Positions 25,572-33,207 of a DNA stretch of 35,626 nucleotides are shown one piece after another. Position numbers and translations under genes: made by a program. Source of the DNA: Bacteroidales bacterium UBA2800 (GTDB lineage: Bacteria; Bacteroidota; Bacteroidia; Bacteroidales; Paludibacteraceae); NCBI GenBank assembly GCA_002351925.1, contig DEHM01000017.1:1-35626 (forward strand). The letters run 5' to 3'. The stretch's first letter is position 1. The number at the start of each line of letters is the position of its first letter. The notes below the pieces were generated by a model. It saw only the letters and a program-made list of their open reading frames with translations. It had not been told where the DNA came from and did not search any database.

Positions 25572-28500
25572 ATGAAAACAAAACTTTTTACACTTTTCCT
25601 TGCGCTTGTAGCAAGCGGGGGAATACTATTTGCCTCAGACACGCAAGTGGATGGCATTTGGTATAATTTTGATGATCAGAATAATACGGCAGAAGTCACA
25701 TACCGAGGTTCGTCGTATTATGTTTATAACGAATATTCTGGTTATGTTACTATCCCTTCATCTGTGACATATAATGACAAGAACTACATGGTTACTAGCA
25801 TCGGAAGTTCTGCTTTCCAAGATTGTACGGGTTTGACTTCTGTGACGATTCCCAATAGCGTCACAAGCATTGGAAAGGATGCTTTCAATAATTGCACAAG
25901 TTTAATATCTGTGATTATTCCTAACAGCGTCACAAACATTGGGGAGAGCGCTTTTGCTTATTGCTTCTATTTGACCTCTGTAACTATTCCAACTAGTGTC
26001 ACAAGCATTGGAAAGGCTGCTTTTAGAAATTGCGCCAGTTTGACCTCTGTGACCATTCCCAATAGCGTCACAAGCATTGGAGAGTGGGCTTTCTATTATT
26101 GCCACAGTTTGACCTCTGTGACTATCCCTAATAGTGTCACAAGCATTGGAGGATCAGCCTTCAAAAGTTGCACCGGTTTGACATCTGTAACTATTCCCAA
26201 TAGCGTCACAAGCATTGGAAGTGAAGCTTTCTATGATTGCACCGGTTTGAGCAAAGTATATATCACAGACATTGCTGCTTGGTGTGCAATACAATTTGTG
26301 GATTTTTCCTCTAATCCATTGTACTATGCTAATTATTTATATCTTAATGATGCAGTAATAACAAATCTAATAATCCCCGATAGTGTCACAAGTATTGGAA
26401 ATTATGCTTTCTGTAATTGCACCCCTTTAACATCATCTATTACCATTCCTAACAGCGTCACCAGCATTGGAGAGTATGCTTTTAGAAAATGCAGCATAAA
26501 TAGGATTAATTTTGTTGGGAGTATAGAGGACTGGTGTAACAAAACTTGGTCGCCTGGTTCTGTGTCTAGCAATTATCAATTAAAGTTTAATGGCATTGTG
26601 CAAAAGAATATCACTATTCCAAATAGTATTATTAGCCTTAAAAATGAAGTTTTTTACGGATGCAATAGCTTGACCTCTGTGACCATTCCCAATAGCGTCA
26701 CAAGCATTGGAAGTGAAGCTTTCTATGAATGCATCGGTTTGACATCCATTGAGATTCCCAATAGCGTTACAAGCATTGGAAATAATGCTTTCAATAATTG
26801 CACTAGTTTGATAGATATTTATACTTGCAGCGATGTGGATAGAATAAAACAACTCCTGAATAATGACAACCGAGTTAAACTCAGACCCTTGCCTTATACA
26901 GTGACTCCAAGAGCAACTAATGGAACTATCACTTTATCGCAGGTTGATTGCGAATCAGTAGAATTATCTGTTACAAGCGATTACGGCTATCATTTCACTC
27001 AATGGTCAGATGGCAATACAGATAACCCACGAGTCATTGTCTTGACTCAAGATACAACCGTTACTGCGGAGTTTGCGAAGAATACTTACAACGTACAATT
27101 GTCTTGCGATGAGAATATTGGACAAGTAAGTGGAGCAGGTATATATGATTGTCTGGACACAATCGTATTAAATGCGTCTTCTGCCTATGGCTACCATTTT
27201 ACCCAATGGTCTGATGGCAATACAGAAAACCCTCGAACCATAATCCTAACGCAAGACACCACGTTCTCGGCAGAGTTTGCAAAGAATAGCTATACCATTA
27301 CGGTTAATAGCGATGCTATTCGAGGATATATTGAAGGCGCAGGTGTTCATGAGTACTTGGACACCGTAGTTCTTACGGCTATATCCAATTTTGGCTATCA
27401 TTTCACTCAATGGTCAGATGGCAATACCGATAATCCTCGTACTGTTGAATTAACGCAAGACACCACCTTCACCGCAGAGTTTGCCATTAACCAATACGCC
27501 ATCAATGTTAGTTGCGATGACAAATTTGGTCATATTGATGGAGAGGAGGGGGTTTACGAATCTTTTACAGAACATACATATACTGCTGTACCTAATTATG
27601 GCTATCATTTCGATGGTTGGGAAATGAGCGCTACTGATTTATCCGGAAACTATATTCCGTATAAGATTGCAAAGTTCCACTTACCATCTTCATGGACAAA
27701 TCCATATGCTTGGGTATGGAAATATGGAGAATCTGGTCGTTGGGAACAATTGAATTATGAAAATGGTTGGTATGTATATGATGGGGTAGATGACTATGGT
27801 ATTATAATCGTACCTAATGGGACAACTTGGTATAATGGACAAACCAGCGATATTATTCTTGATGATTACGCTTGTTATTCCATAAATACTAACTATGTTG
27901 TAACAAGGCTCCCGAATAATGATGAAAATATAACGATATCATTAGTAGGCAACATAACTCTTACTGCCAAATTTGCTAAAAACACCTATACTGTTACAGA
28001 TAATAGCAACCATGATTTTGGACATATAGAGGGAATCGGTACTTTTGAATATTTAGATGAAATCAGTCTAACACCGGTAAGCAACTACGGCTACCATTTC
28101 GCCCAATGGTCTGATGGTAATATAGAAAACCCGCGTACCATTATCCTAACGCAAGACACTACCTTTATGGCAGAATTTGCTATTGACGAATCCGGTACAT
28201 GTGGCGAGAATAATGCCCTCACTTGGACATACGATGATCAATCCAAGACGCTGACTATTACCGGAAACGGAGCATTAACAAGCAACTACACATTTGGTTT
28301 GGAAACTCCGACACAGATGCAAACACTTATCATCGGTGATGGTGTAATCGCAATAGGTGATAGCGCGTTCTATGGGATGTCCACGATTAATCACCTATTC
28401 ATTGGTGCTAATGTGGCTGCCATTGGTAATTATGCTTTTGCTGAGTGCCGTAACTTTGATGATATAACATGTTATGCGACCGTTGTGCCGACCATCAATG

Positions 28501-29138
28501 CAACTACATTTGCCAATGTCGGCAATAAGCAGTATATATACCTCTATGTGCCGGAAGATCGTGAGCGTGCTTATAAACGCGATGAGTACTGGGGAGAATT
28601 TGATATTCGCATCAAAGCAACAGAAACAACTACCACCGACACAAAGAGCGTTACTGTCGATCCTTCCGATAACACCGCTGTCTTTACATGGCCGACGGAG
28701 AATAGTGCAGCATCCTATTCGCTCCAAATCACCAAAGACGGGGTAGTGTTCTGTACGCTTGTCTTTAATGGCGACGGACAACTGATCGGTATCGCTTTTG
28801 CGCCTTCTCGTAATGGCGCGCCGCATGCACCTGCAGCAACAATGTCTGTTGCCGGAATGTCCTTTACCGTTACAGGCCTCAATTCTGCCAGCAAGTATGC
28901 ATACCATCTGGCTGTAAAAGATGCTAACGACAATGAAGTACAGGCTTATAGCGGCGAGTTTGCCACTACCGGCTATGACGGCGAAGTCAACCCGGGAGGA
29001 GAACCGGAGATCAACACCGAAGGATTCGAGGATATCCAATTGGAATCTGACAAACCGATCAAAATTTTCTATCACGGCCAAATCCTCATCCTCCGCGGTG
29101 ATCGCACCTACACCCTCACCGGCCAAGAGGTGAAGTAA
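25572..29138 (+). CDS. BspA-like leucine-rich-repeat surface protein with InlB-type repeats
   Basis: A 1188-residue exported protein starting at MKTKLFTLFLALVASGG; ATG 25572 puts the basic residues next to the hydrophobic stretch. Residues about 70-420 hold twelve LRR_5/BspA repeats (pattern LTSVTIPNSVTSIGxxAF). Then come five InlB-B-like repeats (YGYHFTQWSDGN...TQDTT..AEFA, residues about 440-875). The fourth is interrupted at about 685-795 by a module with SSWTNPYAWVWKYGESGRW and PNGTTWYNGQTSDI, which resembles starch-binding CBM26 domains. Two more LRR units (about 920-970) and a fibronectin-like region follow, and the end is GQILILRGDRTYTLTGQEVK. Such proteins mediate adhesion or glycan contact in Bacteroidota. 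The near-identical DNA of the LRR units could allow repeat-number change. The gene is AT-rich and followed by a terminator. Confidence 0.88.
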   Translation: MKTKLFTLFLALVASGGILFASDTQVDGIWYNFDDQNNTAEVTYRGSSYYVYNEYSGYVTIPSSVTYNDKNYMVTSIGSSAFQDCTGLTSVTIPNSVTSIGKDAFNNCTSLISVIIPNSVTNIGESAFAYCFYLTSVTIPTSVTSIGKAAFRNCASLTSVTIPNSVTSIGEWAFYYCHSLTSVTIPNSVTSIGGSAFKSCTGLTSVTIPNSVTSIGSEAFYDCTGLSKVYITDIAAWCAIQFVDFSSNPLYYANYLYLNDAVITNLIIPDSVTSIGNYAFCNCTPLTSSITIPNSVTSIGEYAFRKCSINRINFVGSIEDWCNKTWSPGSVSSNYQLKFNGIVQKNITIPNSIISLKNEVFYGCNSLTSVTIPNSVTSIGSEAFYECIGLTSIEIPNSVTSIGNNAFNNCTSLIDIYTCSDVDRIKQLLNNDNRVKLRPLPYTVTPRATNGTITLSQVDCESVELSVTSDYGYHFTQWSDGNTDNPRVIVLTQDTTVTAEFAKNTYNVQLSCDENIGQVSGAGIYDCLDTIVLNASSAYGYHFTQWSDGNTENPRTIILTQDTTFSAEFAKNSYTITVNSDAIRGYIEGAGVHEYLDTVVLTAISNFGYHFTQWSDGNTDNPRTVELTQDTTFTAEFAINQYAINVSCDDKFGHIDGEEGVYESFTEHTYTAVPNYGYHFDGWEMSATDLSGNYIPYKIAKFHLPSSWTNPYAWVWKYGESGRWEQLNYENGWYVYDGVDDYGIIIVPNGTTWYNGQTSDIILDDYACYSINTNYVVTRLPNNDENITISLVGNITLTAKFAKNTYTVTDNSNHDFGHIEGIGTFEYLDEISLTPVSNYGYHFAQWSDGNIENPRTIILTQDTTFMAEFAIDESGTCGENNALTWTYDDQSKTLTITGNGALTSNYTFGLETPTQMQTLIIGDGVIAIGDSAFYGMSTINHLFIGANVAAIGNYAFAECRNFDDITCYATVVPTINATTFANVGNKQYIYLYVPEDRERAYKRDEYWGEFDIRIKATETTTTDTKSVTVDPSDNTAVFTWPTENSAASYSLQITKDGVVFCTLVFNGDGQLIGIAFAPSRNGAPHAPAATMSVAGMSFTVTGLNSASKYAYHLAVKDANDNEVQAYSGEFATTGYDGEVNPGGEPEINTEGFEDIQLESDKPIKIFYHGQILILRGDRTYTLTGQEVK
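25790..26815. repeat. Array of about 69-bp LRR-coding DNA repeats
   Basis: The unit contains GACCTCTGTGACCATTCCCA followed by ATAGCGTCACAAGCATTGGA, repeated nearly exactly. Seven units are contiguous at about 25790-26265; further copies near 26366-26480 and 26610-26815 are separated by divergent segments. Several neighbouring units differ at only a few positions, suggesting recent duplication or gene conversion. Confidence 0.85.
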
Positions 29139-29160
29139 TAGCAATCATCCCATTCATAGC

Positions 29161-29194
29161 AAAAGCGTCAGAAATGGCGCTTTTGCTGTTTTTT
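29161..29194 (+). terminator. Terminator after the surface-protein gene
   Basis: AAAAGCG, a 10-nt loop, CGCTTTT, then GCTG and a run of six T. Confidence 0.7.
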
Positions 29195-29204
29195 GTCAAA
29201 TCTC

Positions 29205-29239
29205 GTACACTAAATGCAGAAAAAATGCATTTTCTGTAC
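29205..29239. promoter_or_regulatory. Inverted repeat upstream of the abiEi promoter
   Basis: GTACA 29205-29209 pairs with TGTAC 29235-29239, and AAATGCA 29212-29218 with TGCATTT 29226-29232, around a 7-nt A-rich centre. It lies 19 nt before the -33 TTG. AbiEi antitoxins are known to repress their own operon by binding inverted repeats at the promoter, so this is a good operator candidate. Confidence 0.5.
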
Positions 29240-29257
29240 GTATTTTAATGATTTTTC

Positions 29258-29288
29258 TTGCGTATGTCAAAAAAAAGCAGTATTTTTG
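29258..29288 (+). promoter_or_regulatory. Promoter of the abiE module
   Basis: TTGCGTATGTCA at 29258 and -7 box TATTTTTG at 29281-29288, spacing 23 nt. CAGC and then the GTG start follow at once, predicting a leaderless or nearly leaderless mRNA. Confidence 0.82.
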
Positions 29289-29292
29289 CAGC

Positions 29293-29925
29293 GTGATTCA
29301 GAATTGGAATATATTACGTCCGTTAGGAAATATACCTGTTACTACCGCCGTGTTGAAGCCTTTGCTCACCGGTTACAACAATCCTAACGCAAAGATTAAG
29401 TTGCTGGTAGAGCAGGGTTATCTTGTTCCGCTGAAGCGTGGCTTGTATATTGTTTCGCAAGAAATCACGCAGCAAGAACCATGTTTGGGGCTCATAGCAA
29501 ACCATCTGTATGTGCCCAGTTATGTGTCCCAACAATTTGCTTTGCGACAATATGGCTTGATTCCGGAGCGAGTGATGTTAATCACGAATATCACAACCTG
29601 CCATGCACGTAGTTTCAGCAATTCATTCGGTTCATTCGCTTACCATAATGTGCCGCGTGCTTATTTTGCTTTTGGTGTTACATCGCAAACGGAAGGCACA
29701 TCGTCTTACATGATTGCGACTCCCGAAAAGGCGCTTGTAGATACGATTCTATTTACCTCCAAGATGCCTAATTCTTTGGTTGGTCTGGAGAAATTCTTAG
29801 AGGAAGATATGCGTTTTGACATGGAAGCGCTTCGCGCTATGAACATACCGCTTCTGCAAACTATCGCTGAGGTGGCACCAAAACAAACCGTCATACGAAA
29901 TCTCATAACTTTATGTCAACGATGA
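29293..29925 (+). CDS. AbiEi-family antitoxin/transcriptional regulator
   Basis: A 210-residue protein. The N-terminal winged-helix region (NWNILRPLGNIPVTTAVLKP, then KIKLLVEQGYLVPLKRGLYIVS) is typical of AbiEi antitoxins, with an AbiEi-type C-terminal domain (ATPEKALVDTILF, EDMRFDMEALRAM). AbiEi is the antitoxin of the AbiE phage-defence type IV toxin-antitoxin pair and also represses the operon. I chose GTG 29293 because the longer frame from 29248 begins upstream of the -33 box and runs through the promoter, while the next Met would remove the winged helix. Its last bases overlap the toxin gene (ATGA). Confidence 0.82.
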   Translation: MIQNWNILRPLGNIPVTTAVLKPLLTGYNNPNAKIKLLVEQGYLVPLKRGLYIVSQEITQQEPCLGLIANHLYVPSYVSQQFALRQYGLIPERVMLITNITTCHARSFSNSFGSFAYHNVPRAYFAFGVTSQTEGTSSYMIATPEKALVDTILFTSKMPNSLVGLEKFLEEDMRFDMEALRAMNIPLLQTIAEVAPKQTVIRNLITLCQR

Positions 29926-30746
29926 CTATTTTCGATGAAATGGTAGCGGCATACAATCCTCAAAATGCCGAACAACGTCTTAATGCGCAACACCAAGCAA
30001 TGCAGCAGATTGTGCTTGCCGGCCTTCACAAGGGAGGCTTCTTTGAGCATGCCGCTTTCTATGGAGGTACGTGTCTGCGAATATTTCACAACTTGCCGCG
30101 TTTCTCCGAAGACATGGATTTTTCGCTTACGGAGAAGAATCCGGCTATCCATTTGGAGAATTATTTTCAAGCTATCCAGGACGTGTTCGCATTCACAGGT
30201 AAAGAAGTCGTCATTACAAAAAAAGAGAAACTCAACTTTGGTCGCGTGGAGTCTGCCTTCCTCAAAGAAGATACTTCGGCCTACGATATTGCTTTCCGCA
30301 CAGAAAAAACCATCAAGGTAAAGATCGAACTGGATACAGATCCTCCGTTACTGTTTGATACGGAACAAAAACTCATGATGAAGCCGTACTCGTTGATGGT
30401 ACGTTGTTTTACGTTACCGGACTTGTTCGCCGGTAAGATGCATGCTTTGGTTTATCGTAATTGGAAGACGCGAATCAAGGGACGCGACTGGTACGACTTC
30501 GAATGGTATATCCGCAATAATGTGCCGTTGAATTTTGCCCATCTGCAAGAACGAATCCGCGAGTTTAGCGGACAAGAAGTCTCAAAGGATGAGTTTATGC
30601 AACTGTTGCGCGAACGTCTTTCAACGGCCGATATCAACCAAGTGAAGCAAGACGTGCTTCCGTTTGTGGATCGTCCTTCGGAATTAGACATCTGGTCTAA
30701 TGAGTATTTTGGACTCTTGGCTGATAGAATAACCTTTGTCTCGTAA
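29922..30746 (+). CDS. AbiEii/AbiGii-family nucleotidyltransferase toxin
   Basis: A 274-residue nucleotidyltransferase-like toxin. The signature FYGGTCLRIFHNLPRFSEDMDFSL (residues about 45-70, quoted in parts: GGTCLR and SEDMDFSL) supplies the metal-binding Asp residues, and GKMHALVYR with KGRDWYDFEWY matches the conserved central block. AbiEii toxins transfer nucleotides, in some homologues to tRNA, and stop growth on phage infection; activity here is inferred. ATG 29922 overlaps the AbiEi stop as ATGA; an ATG at 29913 is also possible and would add three residues. Length is normal and the frame is intact. Confidence 0.87.
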   Translation: MTIFDEMVAAYNPQNAEQRLNAQHQAMQQIVLAGLHKGGFFEHAAFYGGTCLRIFHNLPRFSEDMDFSLTEKNPAIHLENYFQAIQDVFAFTGKEVVITKKEKLNFGRVESAFLKEDTSAYDIAFRTEKTIKVKIELDTDPPLLFDTEQKLMMKPYSLMVRCFTLPDLFAGKMHALVYRNWKTRIKGRDWYDFEWYIRNNVPLNFAHLQERIREFSGQEVSKDEFMQLLRERLSTADINQVKQDVLPFVDRPSELDIWSNEYFGLLADRITFVS

Positions 30747-30788
30747 GATTCGACAGCTAAGATAATCCAGAAAATTTCATAAACTTGC

Positions 30789-30858
30789 AAAAAAGAATGG
30801 CATATGCTTGCATATGTCATTTTTTTGTTGTACCTTTGCAGCGGTTTTTGCAAAACCG
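30789..30858 (+). promoter_or_regulatory. efp promoter block and 5' hairpin
   Basis: TTG 30808-30810 and -7 box TACCTTTG 30831-30838, spacing 23 nt, within a 51-bp block matching the tyrS promoter at all but one base. The transcript should begin near a hairpin, CGGTTTT 30842-30848 with AAAACCG 30852-30858, which may stabilise its 5' end. Confidence 0.85.
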
Positions 30859-30898
30859 AGAGCAAAGGATATTATCACATAACAGTAAAAAGAGCAAT

Positions 30899-31462
30899 AT
30901 GATTAACAGTCAAGACATCAAGAACGGCGTATGCATTCGCATGGACGGCCGTCTGTATTTCGTAATTGAGTTCCTGCACGTAAAGCCGGGAAAAGGCAAC
31001 ACCATCATGCGTGTGAAATTTAAAGATGTAGTGGACGGCCGCGTGCTGGAGCGTCGCTTCAACATCGGTGAGAAACTGGAAGACGTACGCGTAGAGCGTC
31101 GTCCGTATCAGTTCCTCTACAAAGAGGGTGAGGACTATATCTTCATGAACAACGAGACGTTTGAGCAAGTGCCTATTGCGCACGACCTGATTACCGGTGT
31201 GGACTTCTTGAAGGAAGGTATGACCGTTGAGGTAGTTTCTGACGCTTCGACCGACACGGTGCTCTTTGCGGAGCTGCCGACCAAGGTGGAACTGCAGGTG
31301 ACCTATACCGAGCCGGGTCTGAAGGGCGATACGGCTACCAACACGCTGAAGCCGGCAACGGTGGAGACGGGTGCAGAAGTACGCGTGCCACTGTTCATCA
31401 ACGAGGGTGAGATTATCCGTATCGACACCCGTGACGGCAGTTACTGCGAGCGCGTTCGTTAA
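30899..31462 (+). CDS. efp: Translation elongation factor P
   Basis: A 187-residue protein that binds between the P and E sites of the ribosome and relieves stalling at polyproline. Three OB-like domains are present: INSQDIKNGVCIRMDGRLY, the central ELPTKVELQVTYTEPGLKGD and the C-terminal GEIIRIDTRDGSYCERV. The tip lysine expected to carry any modification is Lys32 in KPGKGN. I chose ATG 30899 (MINSQDIKNG) because the longer frame from 30785 overlaps the promoter. It marks the return from the AT-rich accessory region to GC-rich core sequence, and has its own promoter, shared in sequence with tyrS. Confidence 0.97.
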   Translation: MINSQDIKNGVCIRMDGRLYFVIEFLHVKPGKGNTIMRVKFKDVVDGRVLERRFNIGEKLEDVRVERRPYQFLYKEGEDYIFMNNETFEQVPIAHDLITGVDFLKEGMTVEVVSDASTDTVLFAELPTKVELQVTYTEPGLKGDTATNTLKPATVETGAEVRVPLFINEGEIIRIDTRDGSYCERVR

Positions 31463-31495
31463 GAAGACGCCCTAAAAAATCCCCATAAATAGGGA

Positions 31496-31526
31496 TTGCG
31501 GATGTCGGGAAAAAGCAGTACTTTTG
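31496..31526 (+). promoter_or_regulatory. Promoter of feoB
   Basis: TTGCGGATGTCG at 31496 and -7 box TACTTTTG at 31519-31526, spacing 23 nt. CAGC and the ATG at 31531 follow directly, predicting a leaderless mRNA. An inverted repeat, AATCCC 31478-31483 with GGGATT 31492-31497, touches the -33 element and could be an operator. Confidence 0.8.
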
Positions 31527-31530
31527 CAGC

Positions 31531-33201
31531 ATGGTTCGAATAGGCGTTATCGGTCTTCCTCATAGCGGGAAGAGTTCGCTCAGTCAGGCGTTACAAGTGC
31601 TGGCCGACAAGCGAAAGAAGGATGTGCAGCTGGTCGAGGTATATGACCTCGATGAGCTGCATAGCCATAGTTATGACGTAGTGCTGCAAGTGGTGGACTC
31701 GACGCGACTGGAAGAGTCGTTGTTGCAGACCCCGCACATCATTGACGAGCAGGAGAAGATCGTGCTGGCCATCGGCCGCTACGACCTGCTGCTGGAGACG
31801 GACCACTCGGTGGACCTGAAGAAACTGGAGCAGCTGATCGGTGTGCCTACGTGCCGCGTGTCGGTGCGCAAGCACTACGGCCTGGAGGACTGTCTGTCGC
31901 TGCTGCTCGACGTAGCCAAGCGTCCGGCCTCGCAAGCCCACCCTATCTACCATCTGCGCGACCTGGACGACGCCGAGGCCTATCAGGCCTACGTACACGG
32001 TATACTGACCCAGACGCTGCGTCACGCCAAGGACGACAAGCACCAGACACGGCTGGAGAAGATCGACAAGGTGCTGACCACCCCCTGGACCGGTTTCCCC
32101 ATCATGCTGGCGCTGCTCTACCTGGTGTTCTGGTGCACGTTCACGCTGGGTGCGTATCCGCAGGCGTGGATAGAGAATGGTGTACAGGTTATGGGTGACG
32201 GGTTACGGGGACTGATGGCACCGAGCTGGTGGTCGAGCCTGCTGATAGACGGCGTGCTGCAAGGTGTAGGTGCCGTGCTGTCGTTCCTGCCCAACATCAT
32301 CATCCTGTTCTTCTTCATCAGCCTGATGGAAGACTCGGGTTACATGGCTCGTGAGGCCTACCTAATGGATACCATCATGCACCGCGTAGGTCTGCACGGC
32401 CGTAGTTTTGTGCCGATGCTGATGGGTTTTGGCTGCAACGTGCCGGCTATCATGGCCGCGCGGGAGATACAGAACCCCAAAGACCGTGTACTGACGATGC
32501 TGATGGTGCCATTTATGTCGTGCTCGGCACGTCTGCCGGTATATATGCTGTTTGTCGATGCGTTCTTCGCGCGACACAAAGCGCTGGTGATGATCTCGCT
32601 CTACGCCGTAGGCATCGGCCTGTCGATACTGTTTGCCATCATCATGAAGCGCACTCGCTGGTTCCGTCAGGAGCAGGACGACACGGTGAACGAGTTGCCG
32701 GAATTCCGTCTGCCGCGCACGCGTAACACGGCGGCGCATATATGGGAACGCGTAGCCGACTATCTGCAGAAGATCTGCACGGTGATCCTCTGGGCGAGCA
32801 TCGTGATATGGGCGCTGGAGTACTTCCCGACGCAAGACCTGAACGACCTGGAGCACAGCTATCTGGCGCAGATAGGAAAGGCCGTATCGCCACTGATGGC
32901 TCCGCTGGGCTTCGACTGGAAGATGTCGGTATGTCTGCTGACGGGTCTGCCGGCCAAAGAGGCGATAGTCAGCACGCTGGCGATACTCTACGGCGGCGAC
33001 ATCACGGCAGCCGGTTTCACGCCGCTGACGGCCTACAGCTTCCTGATCTTCGTATTGCTCTATTTCCCCTGCGTAGCCACTATCGCCACGCTGCACCGCG
33101 AGGCAGGCCGAGGCTGGGCATGGTTTACTGTGGTACATAGCCTGCTACTGGCCTGGCTGATGGCGTTCGCGATCTATCAGATAGGCACACTCTTGATATA
33201 A
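31531..33201 (+). CDS. feoB: FeoB-type ferrous iron transporter with a shortened, degraded G domain
   Basis: A 556-residue inner-membrane protein. The permease part is standard: GFGCNVPAIMA, DRVLTMLMVPFMSCSARLPVY and LLTGLPAKEAIVSTLAILYGG, with about nine helices, so ferrous iron uptake is the family role. The N-terminus is odd. G1 is kept (GLPHSGKSS, residues 8-16), but the switch I segment (usually NxPGVTVE) is absent, the G3 DxPG motif is replaced by YDLDELHS, and the G4 NxxD by GRYD. The cytosolic part before the first helix is about 195 residues, against some 270 in usual FeoB. No FeoA is fused or adjacent. There is no sign of frameshift, and the promoter abuts the start. GTP hydrolysis is therefore doubtful. 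Confidence 0.87.
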   Translation: MVRIGVIGLPHSGKSSLSQALQVLADKRKKDVQLVEVYDLDELHSHSYDVVLQVVDSTRLEESLLQTPHIIDEQEKIVLAIGRYDLLLETDHSVDLKKLEQLIGVPTCRVSVRKHYGLEDCLSLLLDVAKRPASQAHPIYHLRDLDDAEAYQAYVHGILTQTLRHAKDDKHQTRLEKIDKVLTTPWTGFPIMLALLYLVFWCTFTLGAYPQAWIENGVQVMGDGLRGLMAPSWWSSLLIDGVLQGVGAVLSFLPNIIILFFFISLMEDSGYMAREAYLMDTIMHRVGLHGRSFVPMLMGFGCNVPAIMAAREIQNPKDRVLTMLMVPFMSCSARLPVYMLFVDAFFARHKALVMISLYAVGIGLSILFAIIMKRTRWFRQEQDDTVNELPEFRLPRTRNTAAHIWERVADYLQKICTVILWASIVIWALEYFPTQDLNDLEHSYLAQIGKAVSPLMAPLGFDWKMSVCLLTGLPAKEAIVSTLAILYGGDITAAGFTPLTAYSFLIFVLLYFPCVATIATLHREAGRGWAWFTVVHSLLLAWLMAFAIYQIGTLLI

Positions 33202-33207
33202 CCAAAC

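Noticed and set aside
25790..26815. CRISPR array
   Set aside because: The regular repeats are coding, continuous with an LRR protein frame, and have no unique spacers of constant length.
29248..29292. Start of AbiEi at ATG 29248
   Set aside because: The codons would lie across the -33 and -7 boxes of its own promoter.
30785..30898. N-terminal extension of EF-P from ATG 30785
   Set aside because: The extension overlaps the promoter and the start site. EF-P proteins begin at the MINSQDIKNG equivalent.
31531..32080. FeoB G domain lost by frameshift
   Set aside because: The promoter ends 4 nt before the ATG and no frame of the missing motifs exists nearby, so the short domain is the native form.
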